Assembly: GCA_017654935.2 (NCBI GenBank)
Contig: CM065690.1
Coordinates: 36,570,351-36,634,350 of the forward strand
Direction: 5' to 3'
Source of the DNA: Phymorhynchus buccinoides
Taxonomy: Eukaryota > Mollusca > Gastropoda > Neogastropoda > Raphitomidae
DNA: 64,000 nt
The translations under genes were made by a program, and so were the position numbers. Positions 1 through 11,438 of this stretch are shown piece by piece. The notes under the pieces are model-generated. The model had not been told where the DNA came from and searched no databases. It saw nothing but the letters and a program-made list of their open reading frames with translations. Numbering within the stretch: position 1 is the first letter of the stretch; every line of letters starts with the position of its first letter.

Positions 1-186
1 TCACTAAAAGGCATCAAATCAGGGCCTGTTACCTGAAGACCCTTTTTGAATTTTGGGAGGTAAGGATAGGCCTAATGTTATGCATATCACAAAGGAATTC
101 CCAGTTTGCAGATAATTTTATTTCTCCATCCAGTTAAATTTAATGGAATATTTTGGCTGAAAAATGGTGGGCGGTGAAAGGGTTAA

Positions 187-2980
187 TGTTCTCAAAAACA
201 GGATGAAACAAACTCATGGAAAATGAAATTCGTTGATTGTCCGTTATACTTATTTCATTCTCAAGGATTTTGAACACAAAATAATAACATCAAAAGACTA
301 TCTTATTCTAATTTAATTCTTGAAGATTTAATTTTTGCAAACAACATAATAAAATAGAAAGGCTGGCATCAATCTGGTGCATGTTTGAATGTGTTCCAGG
401 TGGGGTGGGCGTGGCCTGTTGGATTCTGGTGTGCAGGTCGGTGGTCAGTCGAGCCAAGCGACTCTTGGTTTAGGGGCCTTGTTTCACAGGAAATACTGTG
501 TTCATCGATCGACAGAGGGGGCATTAGTGGGACCATTTTGTTTACTCTGCGTATGCAGCTTTACATCTTTAAGTTTAAGTTCAAAACAACTACAAAACTT
601 TGTTTCAACTTGCTGGATTTCTTTCTTTCTTTTTTTGGGCGTGAATTGGTATGTGCCTTGATTTAATTTCATTACTACTTTTATTTTTATTTTTCCTTTT
701 TTACTTTAGTTTGGTTTCTATCCCATGTGATGGAACGTTCAAGGTAAAACATTGGTCTTACCAAAAAGCCTGAATATACAAAGAGCTTGCACTCCGCACT
801 CCTGACTGAAGCCGGGTTTTTTTTACTCCCACCTTTTCACTTACACTACAGGTGGGGATCATTGTGAACTGACTCACTGCCTACAACACTAACACTGCCC
901 ACCTTCCAGGTGGGAAGTGAGAAAGTTGGCTTCATTCTTTGCATAGTTTGTAACATTTAGGCTTTTTGGTCTTACTCATTCAAATTTACGGCAATACATT
1001 GTCTGTTTTGAAGTTGCGTTTAATTAATGAAAGTTTCTGTTAGTGTTGATGAACTTGAAAACTAAGTTCATCTTTGTGATTATTATCTTTTTAACGGGTT
1101 TATCTTTTCTTTTTTTTTATTGATGCCAATCTTTTTTAGGCATAAATGTTGAGGTAAGAGTACCTTTTGGTTAATCAGTCATGTGCTGCAAATCTTGCAA
1201 TGTAGCAATAGTTTAGAAACATGTTAGGATACATTAGTTTGAACCCCTGTGTATGTTTCAACACCCTCCCCCTCCTCCCCCCATGTATTTCATGCAAACT
1301 GATATTTGTCATTAAGATTTTTTAAATGAAAAATGTATCCATTTCTTTGCCTTTTTAACACAACATGCCTGTGTTTGGGACCATCTGACCTTTGTCCACA
1401 CTGATACCCCCCCCCCCCTTTTTTTAAAATAAAAATTAATAATATTTTAATTCCCTAATTGGTACTTTCATAATCTCATCTCAAGCTCAAGATTGTAAAC
1501 TGGAAATTGGCTCAATCAATGCAACATGAAATATTTTAAATGCTAAGCTTTCTGAGAATTACAGTAAAATTGTTTGGTTTGGTTTGTGTTTTCTTTGTTT
1601 GTATGCTTTGTCACCTACAGTGAAATCTAATGTAGGAATACAAAAGATTGTGAAGGTGACAGTGAACAAGATCAATAACAACAAGATTCCCATCTATATA
1701 ATAGAAGGGTATCCTGATGAACAAGACAAATCAAGCACAGGTTTTACCATAACAAAAAAAGCGCAAGCTGCTTCCTTTAACAATAGATTTGCTTGTATAA
1801 AATAATAAATTCTGTGTACATGGCAAGGTGAATCCCTTATTGAATTACAGTTGCTAGTTTTTTAAATGATGCATCATAGCTTTGTTTTCCCGAGTGGATA
1901 TGTTGCAGTCTAATAGCCAGTATGTGGGATTTGTGGAAGATGCATATATGTAGGGAGATGGAAAAACCCCAATATGGATGTTGTTGTCATACCCTGGCTA
2001 AAAGACTATGCTAATCTAAATCATAACAACATTTTGATGTAGCCTTGGTGTTCTGGCCTATGTCAGTTGGTCTGACAGAGCCTTAAGCCAAGGTGACAAT
2101 ATGGATGATTTACATGTCTTTGGAAGAATATTGGAAACAGTGTTTGTATATATTTGTAAATAGTAAAAATGTCTTTGCAACATGTACAAATGCTGAATGG
2201 CTGTCTGTGGTGTTATGTGTGTGACGTAGAGCCAGGGTGTGTGTGTGGGCCACTTCAAAATGTGTGGTGTTACTGTTACTAGCGTTAGTGTGTTTTTCTC
2301 TGAAAGTTGCCGACGAGTGCAAATTTCTTGAGTAGTGATGTGCAATGACAAATGTAAGTTCATTTTTGTTCGGAGGCTAATATTCTTATACTGAATCACT
2401 TGCACTTCTCCATTAAATTGCTCACAAGTCACATCCTTCTACATAATTGTGGCATCCACACACAATAGCATGGGTGAAAATAGCATGCTCCTGAAATCAG
2501 GATTCGAAAAGCTAATAGAAAGAGTCTTCAGGACTGGCCATCTTGTCATCCGGAACCACGGTCTTATAGAATCGAACATTTCTGCCAAACGTGATGACAG
2601 ATTAAAACAAGATGAGAGACATGCAATTCTTACACCCCCACCCCCCACTCATCCTGTATGCAGACACACACACATTGAAAATTATTTTTAATGCAGTCAC
2701 CACTTCTGAATTGGGAAGATTCAGAGAACATTGAAATGTGTCATTTCAGGATTGAGAGAATGGTTTACTTTCACTCATGCAATAAACTGTTTACACACAC
2801 AAACACAAACCCTTTCACACCCAAAATTACACACATACATGGTGTGGTTTTGTGGTTTGTTTGTCTCGGGATGATCCGTAGTTATTTTCAAATACAAAAT
2901 AGTTTGGTAGACATTATATTGTGTGAAGTGTCAGGAGTGAAACGCATCAGAACTGACTGTTGAATTGCGACTACGTTATG
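187..2980. other. AT-rich intergenic stretch, no supported gene
   Basis: There are T-rich runs, C runs at 1408-1419 and short frames without coding character. Only the weak candidate exon at 1622 stands out. The bases 1-186 end in a TTAA-type MITE right end. Confidence 0.6.
1622..1803 (+). other. Possible terminal coding exon of an unknown convergent gene
   Basis: A good acceptor (TTTGTATGCTTTGTCACCTACAG-type, ending at 1620) precedes an open frame reading KIVKVTVNKINNNKIPIYII and ending FNNRFACIK, then TAA and AATAAA at 1804. The peptide is not low complexity, but I recognise no family and see no convincing upstream exon. It is offered only as a candidate. Confidence 0.2.
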
Positions 2981-3589
2981 CAGACCTGCCAACCCGTACG
3001 ATTTTGGCGTATTTTGTACGCCAATTTACCCAAAATACGACCAATACGTCGGGTGAATAAAAATCATAGTGACATTTTTTTTAAAAACAGGTCGATCCCC
3101 GAAACGATCGTTCGTTCGAAATCGGCGATTTAGCATAACTGCGAAGTGTTGGACTTGCAAACGAATCTCGCGGCGCTAAAAGGTTTGTGATATGGCTCAT
3201 GCGTGCCAAGTTGGTTTATCAATACGCACCGAAGTGAAGAGAATTTCTGAAAATGTCGAAACGCAAAAGAGACGAGCCTCCTGATGTAGGCAAAACAAAG
3301 AAGCCACCAGCAAGATCACAAAGATTTCTTAAGAGATATTTAACTATCCCTGGAATTCGAGAGTCGACATGAGGAAAGACTTACGCACATTGCTACTGTC
3401 AAGTCGACTTCTCCATTGTTCTGGAAAGTTTGACATTGAGCGGCACTGCAACAGGAAAATGCATCACGATCGTGTAATATACTTGTATATTAGAAATAGA
3501 GTTGTCCTTAGAGTACACCATTTTTTCAAAGAATACACCACTTTCCGTGAAAAAGTACTCCAACTGAAAACTCAGGGTTGGCAGGTCTG
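2981..3589. mobile_element. 609-bp DNA transposon remnant with 15-bp inverted ends (hAT-like)
   Basis: It begins CAGACCTGCCAACCC and ends GGGTTGGCAGGTCTG, a perfect 15-bp inverted repeat. It is flanked by GTTATG on both sides. An internal start (3253) reads MSKRKRDEPPDVGKTKKPPA before the frame is lost, possibly the N-terminus of a deleted transposase. The CAG...CTG ends resemble hAT elements, but hAT normally gives 8-bp duplications. Confidence 0.75.
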
Positions 3590-4179
3590 GTTATGAAATT
3601 GTGTTACATACGATTGTGAATCCATTGGTGCTAGTCTGCTGCATCTGAATCATGGAGTGTGAAATAAATGCATTGAAATATGCGTGACAATTATGCGTTA
3701 ACACCGATGTTTATGTGAATGGTGTAGAGTGCCTGTACGTTAATAGAGGAATGTGTTCCAGTGTGATCCTCTCGTGCTCTTGCATGTAGGATTCTTTTAA
3801 TTTTACTGGAAATTTTCTTTTTAGTTTGATTCTGTAACTACTGTTATTGCAAATGAGCTTTCTTTCCAGGCATACACATTCACATACATGTACAAGAAAA
3901 CAGGCAAAATTTTGAAAAATATCTTTTAATAATTTTTTTAAAGTGCTTTCACTAACAGTGCACATCCAAAGTGCAGTGCAGTAAAATATGAACATTACAT
4001 CTATGTTCTAAATCACTAAATTTCTATTAAAAAAAAAGAAAAAAGTTATGTACTAAGTGATAAGTTACTGTGCAGACATGACTACAAATGAGTAATGAAC
4101 AATTAGCGACATTCAAAATATACAAGGCATGTACTGGTGTCATATATGAAACATTGGACTAGGTCATTTTTTCATTCTG

Positions 4180-4205
4180 ATCGCTTCTTGGCCTTTTGGC
4201 TAAGA
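4180..4205 (+). pseudogene. U2 snRNA 5' end fragment
   Basis: The 26 bases from ATCGCTTCTTGGCCTTTTGG through CTAAGA match the first 26 bases of U2 snRNA with one change (C to T in TTCTCGG). Similarity stops there: the branch-point recognition region (GTAGTA) is missing. This is not a functional U2 gene. It is a truncated retrocopy or the head of a U2-derived repeat. Confidence 0.65.
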
Positions 4206-4800
4206 CAGTGATTCAGGAACATAAATTTTTGTTTATACCCTGGTTGGTTTGTTCAGCCCGTTGTACATGGCGAAAGCCGATACGCAACGTTAAACTGAAC
4301 TTCCATCCATAATTTGTGTGCATGATATACATGTTTGCCTCATCTTCACCCTAAAATATACATACCAATCCTAGGTTACTGGTTAATAAAGAAAGCAAGA
4401 GTTACGTCTTATTTGTCGGATTATATAATTTCTAAGACCTGGCACCTTTCATTTTGTATGAAGTTCATTTAAAATCAAATGCTGCTTTAAAAAATAGAAA
4501 TCTGGAAAAAAAATTCCAATATTTCTAATGACACGCACCGAAGAAGCATTTAAGGCTCTATCAGTATTGTAATCATCTGCTCAATTTTTTTAATTTAAAA
4601 AAAAATTGATTTTGACCATTCATTAACTGTTGCTTTATTTTTTTCCAAGTTCCTAAAATCCTCTCCAAAATTGTTAAATTCCTTTTATGTCCAAAACTTG
4701 AAATAACATTAAACATTGTCACTTTGTGTCAAGATCAGATCATAATCCTAGAACAAGTCAAAATCTCTTACCCTTCGACACTTTTTCAAAACGAAAGAAC

Positions 4801-5180
4801 AGGAATTGTTCGGAAATAATTAAGGGGAGTAATTTCATGGTGTGTGGGAGTGATCAATCGGTCAAACAGGGGAAGTTACTCTACCATCAGAGAGATCCCC
4901 AGCTTTTGCCATGTGTTTGAGTCGACATAAAGCACTTAGAACACTGTGCGTCATTCTAAAATTGATGTCATTTATATTTTTACGTCACATTTTGCAAGTT
5001 CTATCAGTTTGTGGATACTGGCCACCCCTCATTTTTCTAAAAAAAAAATGTTTGCAAGTCGCTGACTCGCATCCTGTGGTTTCATGCTTCAACGACATGG
5101 TTGCCATGGCTTTGACCGAGTAAGTTTAGGTAATCAACTCTAAATTTTAACAAGTGCTCTCCCCAAGGTTTTTTTTTCTC
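4801..5180. repeat. Interspersed repeat family G, copy 1
   Basis: It starts GGAATTGTTCGGAAATAATT and passes through TCATGGTGTGTGGGAGTGAT and TTCTATCAGTTTGTGG to AAGTGCTCTCCCC. It matches 38494-38890 along its length. Its class is unknown and it does not code. Confidence 0.8.
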
Positions 5181-6202
5181 CAGAAAATAGTCTATTGAAC
5201 TTTTCTATATCAGAATACTAACATAAATCAAACAAAACATACCTCTTATACATGAACAGTGTGGCAACTTACATGTTATGACTTTTTTAGTTTTTACATT
5301 TTTGACATCATACCTAAACATACAGTTACAATGGTGCTGGGGTTTTTTTTAAATTTTATCTTCTATCACACTCACAGGCAAAAAAGAAAAGAAGAAAAAA
5401 GGTAAATTCTACAAGGTGCTTCATTAAATTTGACTGGATTCTTTCTTATGCTCTCATTTCAATTACTGCAAATACTGCTTTTATTACACATTGTGCCACA
5501 TGAACCCTTGACGCAAGATAAACACGTTACAGAGAAGTACAGTGAGTAGCAAAGAAGTGCATCAAATTTGCATTGCCAGCTGAACCATTGTGCAATACAT
5601 ATCACTATTCGTTGCTCAAGCATCACAGTTTAGTATTAAAAAACCCACAAATGCATTTCTTTGTTCATGACGCAGAGGTGGAGGAAAGAGAAAATCACCA
5701 AAGATGGTGGTGATTAGTTGAGTGATTATTTGATGATGTTGTTGTCTTACCCTGGCTTAAAGACTCCAGGGATCATCCCAACAGCCGAAGCACTTGAACA
5801 CTATGGTACAAATGCACCAGCCAAAGATGAGAACATTACATGTGTGACCGTTTTTTATTACCCCGCCACGTGGGTAGCCACACTCCAACTTCAGAGGATA
5901 GTGATTATTTGATCAAAGTTAGGTAGACATACATCCTTTTTTTCTTTTTCCATGCGTAGATAAATAAAAGTTCAAAAACAAACATTTCAAGAAGCTGTCT
6001 GTGAAACAAGTGTTTTACAAATAAAGTTTGAACATCTTTTGATTTCAAATCCTTGTGTAAAGATAGAGTGGGAGAGAAAAAAGAAAAAGATGCAGCAGTG
6101 TAATTTCTTTAGTAGCAAAAATTGTTTTTTCAATCTCAATTTTGTACACAAAACATTTTTGGACTCAAATTTCTTTTCTTAAATTGATTTTAAAAAAATG
6201 TA

Positions 6203-6715
6203 ACAAGTGCAACGCCGAGCGGCTGCAAAGTCCCCTCGCAGCATCGCCGAGCTACTCCGAAATCAGAATGTGTTGGCTGTACACATACATAAAAACGCAT
6301 CAAAACAGCACGTAACTACATAAAAACGCATCAAAACAGCACGTAACTGAATAGTTTTTTATATATAGCCTTAGGGTTCGGACCCGTGATTTGAGCGTGC
6401 GCGATGTACAGAAAAATTCATGACAACTGTGTTATAGACCATTCATCAAGAATGTTGTGAAAAAACCCATTAAAATACATGCACAACTTCGCGAGATATT
6501 AGCAATTATGTGTTTCGGGGTTTGAACCTTGATGTAAAAATAAATACATCAGTGGATAGCTTGCCTCTTGGCAAACTAGTATGCCAAATTTGATGATGAT
6601 AGATTGAATAGTTTTTGAGAAAAACAGACGAATAGCCGGACGGAGGACACCGGACGGACGGACGGACCAGACAAAAACAATAGCTCCCCGAACCTTCGGC
6701 TCGGGGACTAATAAG
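6203..6715. mobile_element. Interspersed repeat family H, copy 1
   Basis: It opens ACAAGTGCAACGCCGAGCGG, contains a duplicated AACGCATCAAAACAGCACG segment, and has a GGACGGACGGACGGACC stretch. It closes with the perfect-stem hairpin TCCCCGA/TCGGGGA and CTAAT. It has no coding sequence. A hairpin just before CTAA recalls Helitron ends, but no TC start was found. Confidence 0.75.
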
Positions 6716-6787
6716 TAGAATGACCATGTGCCCTAACAAAGATAATCTCAAGAACAGGTTTTGCAGAGACTGACAAACATGTTCCAA

Positions 6788-6930
6788 CCTGGGCCTGTAT
6801 TCACATTGTGATAGTATGAGACTTATCATCACGGTATCTTAGAAGTTCTTCTAAAGTAGTAGGACTTATGAAGGTCTTCTAAGATATGATGATAAGTCTC
6901 ATACTATCTCAATGTGAATACAGGCCCAGG
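6788..6930. mobile_element. 143-bp palindromic MITE (CCTGGGCCTGTATTCACA ends)
   Basis: The left CCTGGGCCTGTATTCACATT and right AATGTGAATACAGGCCCAGG are a perfect inverted pair of 20 bp. The match continues inwards (GATAGTATGAGACTTATCAT) almost to the centre. Confidence 0.88.
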
Positions 6931-7215
6931 TTTTTAGATAAATAAAGAGAACACAGAAAGAAAACAGCAATCTGTATGTGTGTTTTTTTCCAGAGTGAAG
7001 ACTAAATAAAAGTTTCCATAAAAGACTTTACCTTAAAAGTCTCAAAAGGTAAACTGAGTATAGTTAAATGTCAAAATGCCTAAAGCAAAGTATCAACACC
7101 TCTCACCAATGCAACGCATGTGCACACAACTCAGCATGAACCTTCACCAGTCAATGTCTGTCTATGATGCATCACAAAAAAACATCAGGCAGCTTTAAAG
7201 TTCTCTCAATGTCTG

Positions 7216-7690
7216 TTGCACACATACACACACACACACATGCGGATTACATTGACTCCCCAATGGAAGATTTCTCCACAATTGAAAAGTTCTCTTTTGT
7301 AACTTCAAAGCATGCAAACAACACACACACACACACACAGATGCGGATTACATTGATTCCCCAATGGAAGATTTCTCCACAATTTATCTTTTGTAACTTC
7401 AAAGCATGCAAACACACACACACATGCAGATTACATTGACTCCCCAATGGAAGATTTCTCCACAATTTATCTTTTGTAACTTCAAAGCATGCAAACACAC
7501 ACACAGATGCGGATTACATTGACTCCCCAATGGAAGATTTCTCCACAATTTATCTTTTGTAACTTCAAAGCATGCAAACACACACACACACACATGCAGA
7601 TTACATTGACTCCCCAATGGAAGATTTCTTCACAATTGAAAAGTTCTCTTTTGTAACTTCAAAGCATGCACATAATACACACACACACAC
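7216..7690. repeat. Minisatellite with (AC)n, five units of 83-101 bp
   Basis: TGCGGATTAC or TGCAGATTAC starts at 7241, 7342, 7425, 7508 and 7595. Each is followed by ATTGACTCCCCAATGGAAGA, CTTCAAAGCATGCA and an (AC)n run of variable length. Confidence 0.93.
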
Positions 7691-8139
7691 CTAGCATTAC
7701 AGTGTGTAAATAAAAAGAGGCAGGATTTAAACAAAAAACCATTTTTTTCAATCAACAACAGTATATCCATCACCATTATGTGAAATACAAATACTCAATT
7801 TAAAGCTTGTGAATTTGTAAATATCACATTTATAATCAAAACATTTAAAAATCAAGACGAGCAACACATCTAAAAGAAAAAAAGTTCAACTTAACATCAC
7901 AGACACAAAGCATATTAGGATTTTTACACATAAGTTGCCGGTACATAATTCACATGCATAGGCCACATAGACTAGAAAATAAATAAATAAAAACTGGATA
8001 AAATGAACTAAATATTAAAGTCATGGACGGATCGACGATTCCAAACCGTAAAAAAAAAATCTAAGGAAATCTGCAATGGTAGGAATATGGATTTATGAAA
8101 ATCTGGCATGATAAACAGTTGTCTTTTTTTTAAAAACTT

Positions 8140-8260
8140 TTTTTTGCTGTTTTCTTGTTTGTCTGTGTTGATAAAGGCACATTCGCCGAAATATCCCATA
8201 GTTTTGCTTTGTCTCTTGTGAATAAAATAATGTCACTTTACACTTGTCGTGTAGTTGTTT
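8140..8260. repeat. Penelope-like 3' tail repeat, copy 1
   Basis: GTTGATAAAGGCACATTCGC, CGAAATATCCC and GAATAAAATAATGTCACTTT match 58915-59030. The GAxAAAGGCAxxTxxCCGAAA phrase resembles Penelope-like element 3' regions; that family call is inference. Confidence 0.6.
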
Positions 8261-8570
8261 TTGTTGTTGTTTTTTTGTTTTGTTGTTTTTTGCTGTCCCA
8301 TCTTCTGGGCTGTACAGTGGCGTGTAGTTGTTTGTTTGTTGTATGTTCCAGTGACGTTGCAGTCTGTTTCAGTTTTTCTCTTTACTTCTGTCACAATAAT
8401 GATAACGAAAAAAATAAAAACACGGGATCTAGTAACGTCACATAATTTCTAGAACTGTACGGATATATATGATAACAGCAAGACCGAAGCAAAAATGGTG
8501 TCTCTTTTTTGACATAAGCACTCTTGAGATCTCATTACCTACACTGTAATGTTTGTCAACCTAAAAGAAC

Positions 8571-8832
8571 ATATTGCCGTCCGCATGCAAAAGAGACAAC
8601 TCAAAATTGGTCAACTTCAATGCGTTGGACCTACCAGTTGATCTAGACAAGCTACATCATCTAACAAAGCTGTAAAGCAAGAATTTGCAAAGATAAAACA
8701 CCAATGGTGACGCTAAATTAACAACAAACGACGTAATTTGACATGAAATGACCAAAATGTTGAGTTTTCCATTCTTCATGTGAAGTGACGTCATTCGACT
8801 TACGTCTCTTTTGCATGCAGGCGACGATATAA
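8571..8832. mobile_element. Inverted-repeat element with GCATGCAAAAGAGAC ends
   Basis: Left ATATTGCCGTCCGCATGCAA and right TTGCATGCAGGCGACGATAT are imperfect inverted ends of about 27 bp. The 262-bp span has no frame. Confidence 0.6.
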
Positions 8833-10534
8833 TAAATTAATATGGATAAAGGAATTCCAAACCTCAGTGAAAATTATGTAACAACTTGCTCTTCAGTTTG
8901 GTGGAAGGCAAACAGGTTCACAAGTTACCAGATTCAATGTGCCTATCACATAGTGCTTTCTTTAAGTAAAGGTATACAACCATCATCATTTACATATCCC
9001 TACACAGAAAAGCACAATACAATGCTGTCCTTTTAATCGCCAGTAGCAAGCTTTACATCATGTACAGCATATACAATTACAAGAGGTTCTTTTTGGTTTT
9101 CATCATGCATTTCACAAATACAAAACTGTCCACACAAAAAAGTTCTCTTTAGTGCATAAGCTAAACTCGTGCAATAGTACGACTTGTTTAAATTAAATTA
9201 AAAATGATATACCGGTAGATAAAATCAGCCATTGTCAATAATGCTGGATTTTGTACAATAATGATGTTTATTTGAGAGGAATTCTGAGATGACGATAAAA
9301 ATGTCATTAAAATCACAACATCGCTTGGATTAGCAGCAGGTCTACCCACTGTCATCTCGGTAAAATGCTTCCGGAGATGTCAACAAATTGAGAGGAGCAT
9401 TATGTGTACATTAATGCTTATGGTAACTCTTTCAGAGGGAAATGTAGTTTGTAAGAGACAGGTGAATTGTGAAACAAAAACATGTGCTGAACAGCAAAGA
9501 CATGACATTCTGATTCAGTGAAATAAATAGTACATTAACTTTCACATTGTATTTTCGCATCATCAACATGTTTGTTACTGTAAACTGCTTCATACACATC
9601 CCACATCCTGTCTGCTTAAACAAAATCATGGTTTTAAACCTTTTCATATGGGTATAATATTGACTTGAATTTTTTTTTAAACCCATAGCAGTAGTTTTAC
9701 AAGCTTGAAGGGCACCAATATAATGCTTCGACTCGCTCTTCTTTCCATTTTAATATGAAATATTTACATCCTCACTTAGAACAATATCAGAACGACATCA
9801 TTTTTTTCCTTGACACAAAGTCTGGTTTGCAACATTAGAAAACAAAACGCAAAAGAACAAAAACAAAAGAAAGAACAGTATTGATTACAAACTTACATTC
9901 AGCTACCTCACAGACTGATCAAGCCTATCAATAAAACTTGACAAGCAAAACAAACTATTAGTTGTTTATGAATTGCATCACAATCATGAGAGGAATGGTC
10001 CTGGAAAACAAAACATTCACACACACAGACATACACACACACACAGAGGAACAAAATCACCCACTAATATCAATAAAGTTCCACGGCTCTGCATTTGCTT
10101 TAAAATTCTCATTACAAACACTTTTTTTTAGTCAGTTCAAAGAAAACAAAAACTTTAATTACATTTTCTGAGGCCTTTTTAAAAATTCTTTTCAGATTCT
10201 CTTTCTTTCAACACAGAAAGCGAAACGAGGAAAGAAAGATTATCTGGAGAGAACAAAATGCCTTCAATCCAACAGACATGACAACTGTGCACTGATAAAA
10301 GACATGCTGAATGCTGGAGCACCAGCTGTTTCTTCATGTGTGTGGCAGCTGCTCATTGGAATGTGCTTCACCTCATCATGCATACCTTTACATACACACC
10401 TATATTTTCTCCCATTCTTTCTTGAGAAAAAAACATTGATAAATTCTTGCTTGTGAAATCATATAAAAATCTCACCAATAAGGTGCTACAATCTGAATTC
10501 ATAGACGACGTCTAAACATGAAACACATTCTTTC
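8833..10534. other. Gene-poor stretch beyond the LCA5 3' end
   Basis: There is no coding sequence I can support. AATAAA on the minus strand occurs at about 9266-9271 (TTTATT on plus) and could be a lebercilin polyadenylation signal, but nothing selects it over other A-rich sites. Confidence 0.4.
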
Positions 10535-10690
10535 TGCCTTGCTGGTCCATTCTCCTGCCCTTTTTTCAAGAAACACTTTCAAAAAGATTTCCTCCAGCCG
10601 AAGAACTATTTCTTACTTAGGCGCATAATGGCAGCATGGTGCATCTGCGCTCTTAATTGACAGGAAACTGAGCGAGCGAAGAAGCTAAGC
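10535..10690. mobile_element. SINE-like repeat family S, tail type 2, partial, opposite orientation
   Basis: It has CCATTCTCCTGCCCTTTTTT, GGCGCATAATGGCAGCATGG and GACAGGAAACTGAGCGAGCG, the 3' half of the family only. Confidence 0.72.
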
Positions 10691-11187
10691 CATGCAGTAG
10701 CCTATTCTGAAAGAAGGAACAAAAATTTTATCTACCATTTTTTTTTATCTAAAAAACTTGAAAAGTAGAGGTCAGACCCAATGACAACTCATAATGGGGA
10801 GAAATTGCATTCCAGTATTGAGACAACACACAAAAACAGCGCTGTTTCTCAGCAACTTGCAATTAATGACAGTTTGCAGTTTTCTTTTTTTTAGAACTTT
10901 TGTACCTCGTAGATAGACAATAAATGGAACAAACAAGGATGGGAGATGTTGTATAACAAGCAAATACATGTTCCATTAGCCTTTTCAAATGCTCATAAAA
11001 CACAGCAAAAGGCCTCAGCGCACAACCAAAATGAGTATTCAGGTTATGGCAACATGCAGTTTAAAACAAAAAACCTAAAGCTTAGACTTTCAAATCACAT
11101 AAACTTGACCCTTACCCTGAGTGTGTGTTTGTATCCTTACCCAAAACCAGACACAAAACTCAGTGAAGTATGGTGCAGGAATGTTAA

Positions 11188-11355
11188 TTAACCCCTTCGC
11201 TTCCGCCTACTACTTGCACATGCGCCACTGGCTTGCCGCGCGATTTTTGAATGCGGCAATATCGCTACTTAGCGGCGACGTATATATACGTCGGTGGCAA
11301 GTATTGAAGCGCTATAGAGGACGTATATATACGTCGTCGGCAGCGAAGAGGTTAA
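11188..11355. mobile_element. TTAA-flanked MITE (CCCCTTCGCT ends) in the LCA5 3' region
   Basis: It is bounded by TTAA with inverted ends CCCCTTCGCTTCCG and CGGCAGCGAAGAGG. It carries two perfect 16-bp palindromes, GACGTATATATACGTC, at 11277-11292 and 11320-11335. TTAA duplication is the piggyBac hallmark. Confidence 0.8.
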
Positions 11356-11405
11356 CTTTGTTTAATTAGACCCCCTATCCATGGCACTGAACAAAAAAAT
11401 TAGAG

Positions 11406-11406
<1 letters not shown>

Positions 11407-11436
<30 letters not shown>
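11407..11436. repeat. 30-nt poly(C)/poly(G) run at the start of the LCA5 3' UTR
   Basis: Thirty C on the plus strand is poly(G) in the lebercilin mRNA, beginning two bases after the stop codon. A G run this long could form quadruplexes in RNA. Its exact length is unreliable in most sequencing data. Confidence 0.9.

Positions 11437-11438
<2 letters not shown>

Noticed and set aside
1134..1153. 14-nt microexon candidate GCATAAATGTTGAG between TTTTTTAG and GTAAGAG on the plus strand
   Set aside because: The splice-like edges are good, but there is no coding context or partner exon.
7232..7690. Repeat-spacer pattern resembling a CRISPR array
   Set aside because: Units are near-identical throughout with variable (AC)n. 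It is a eukaryotic minisatellite.
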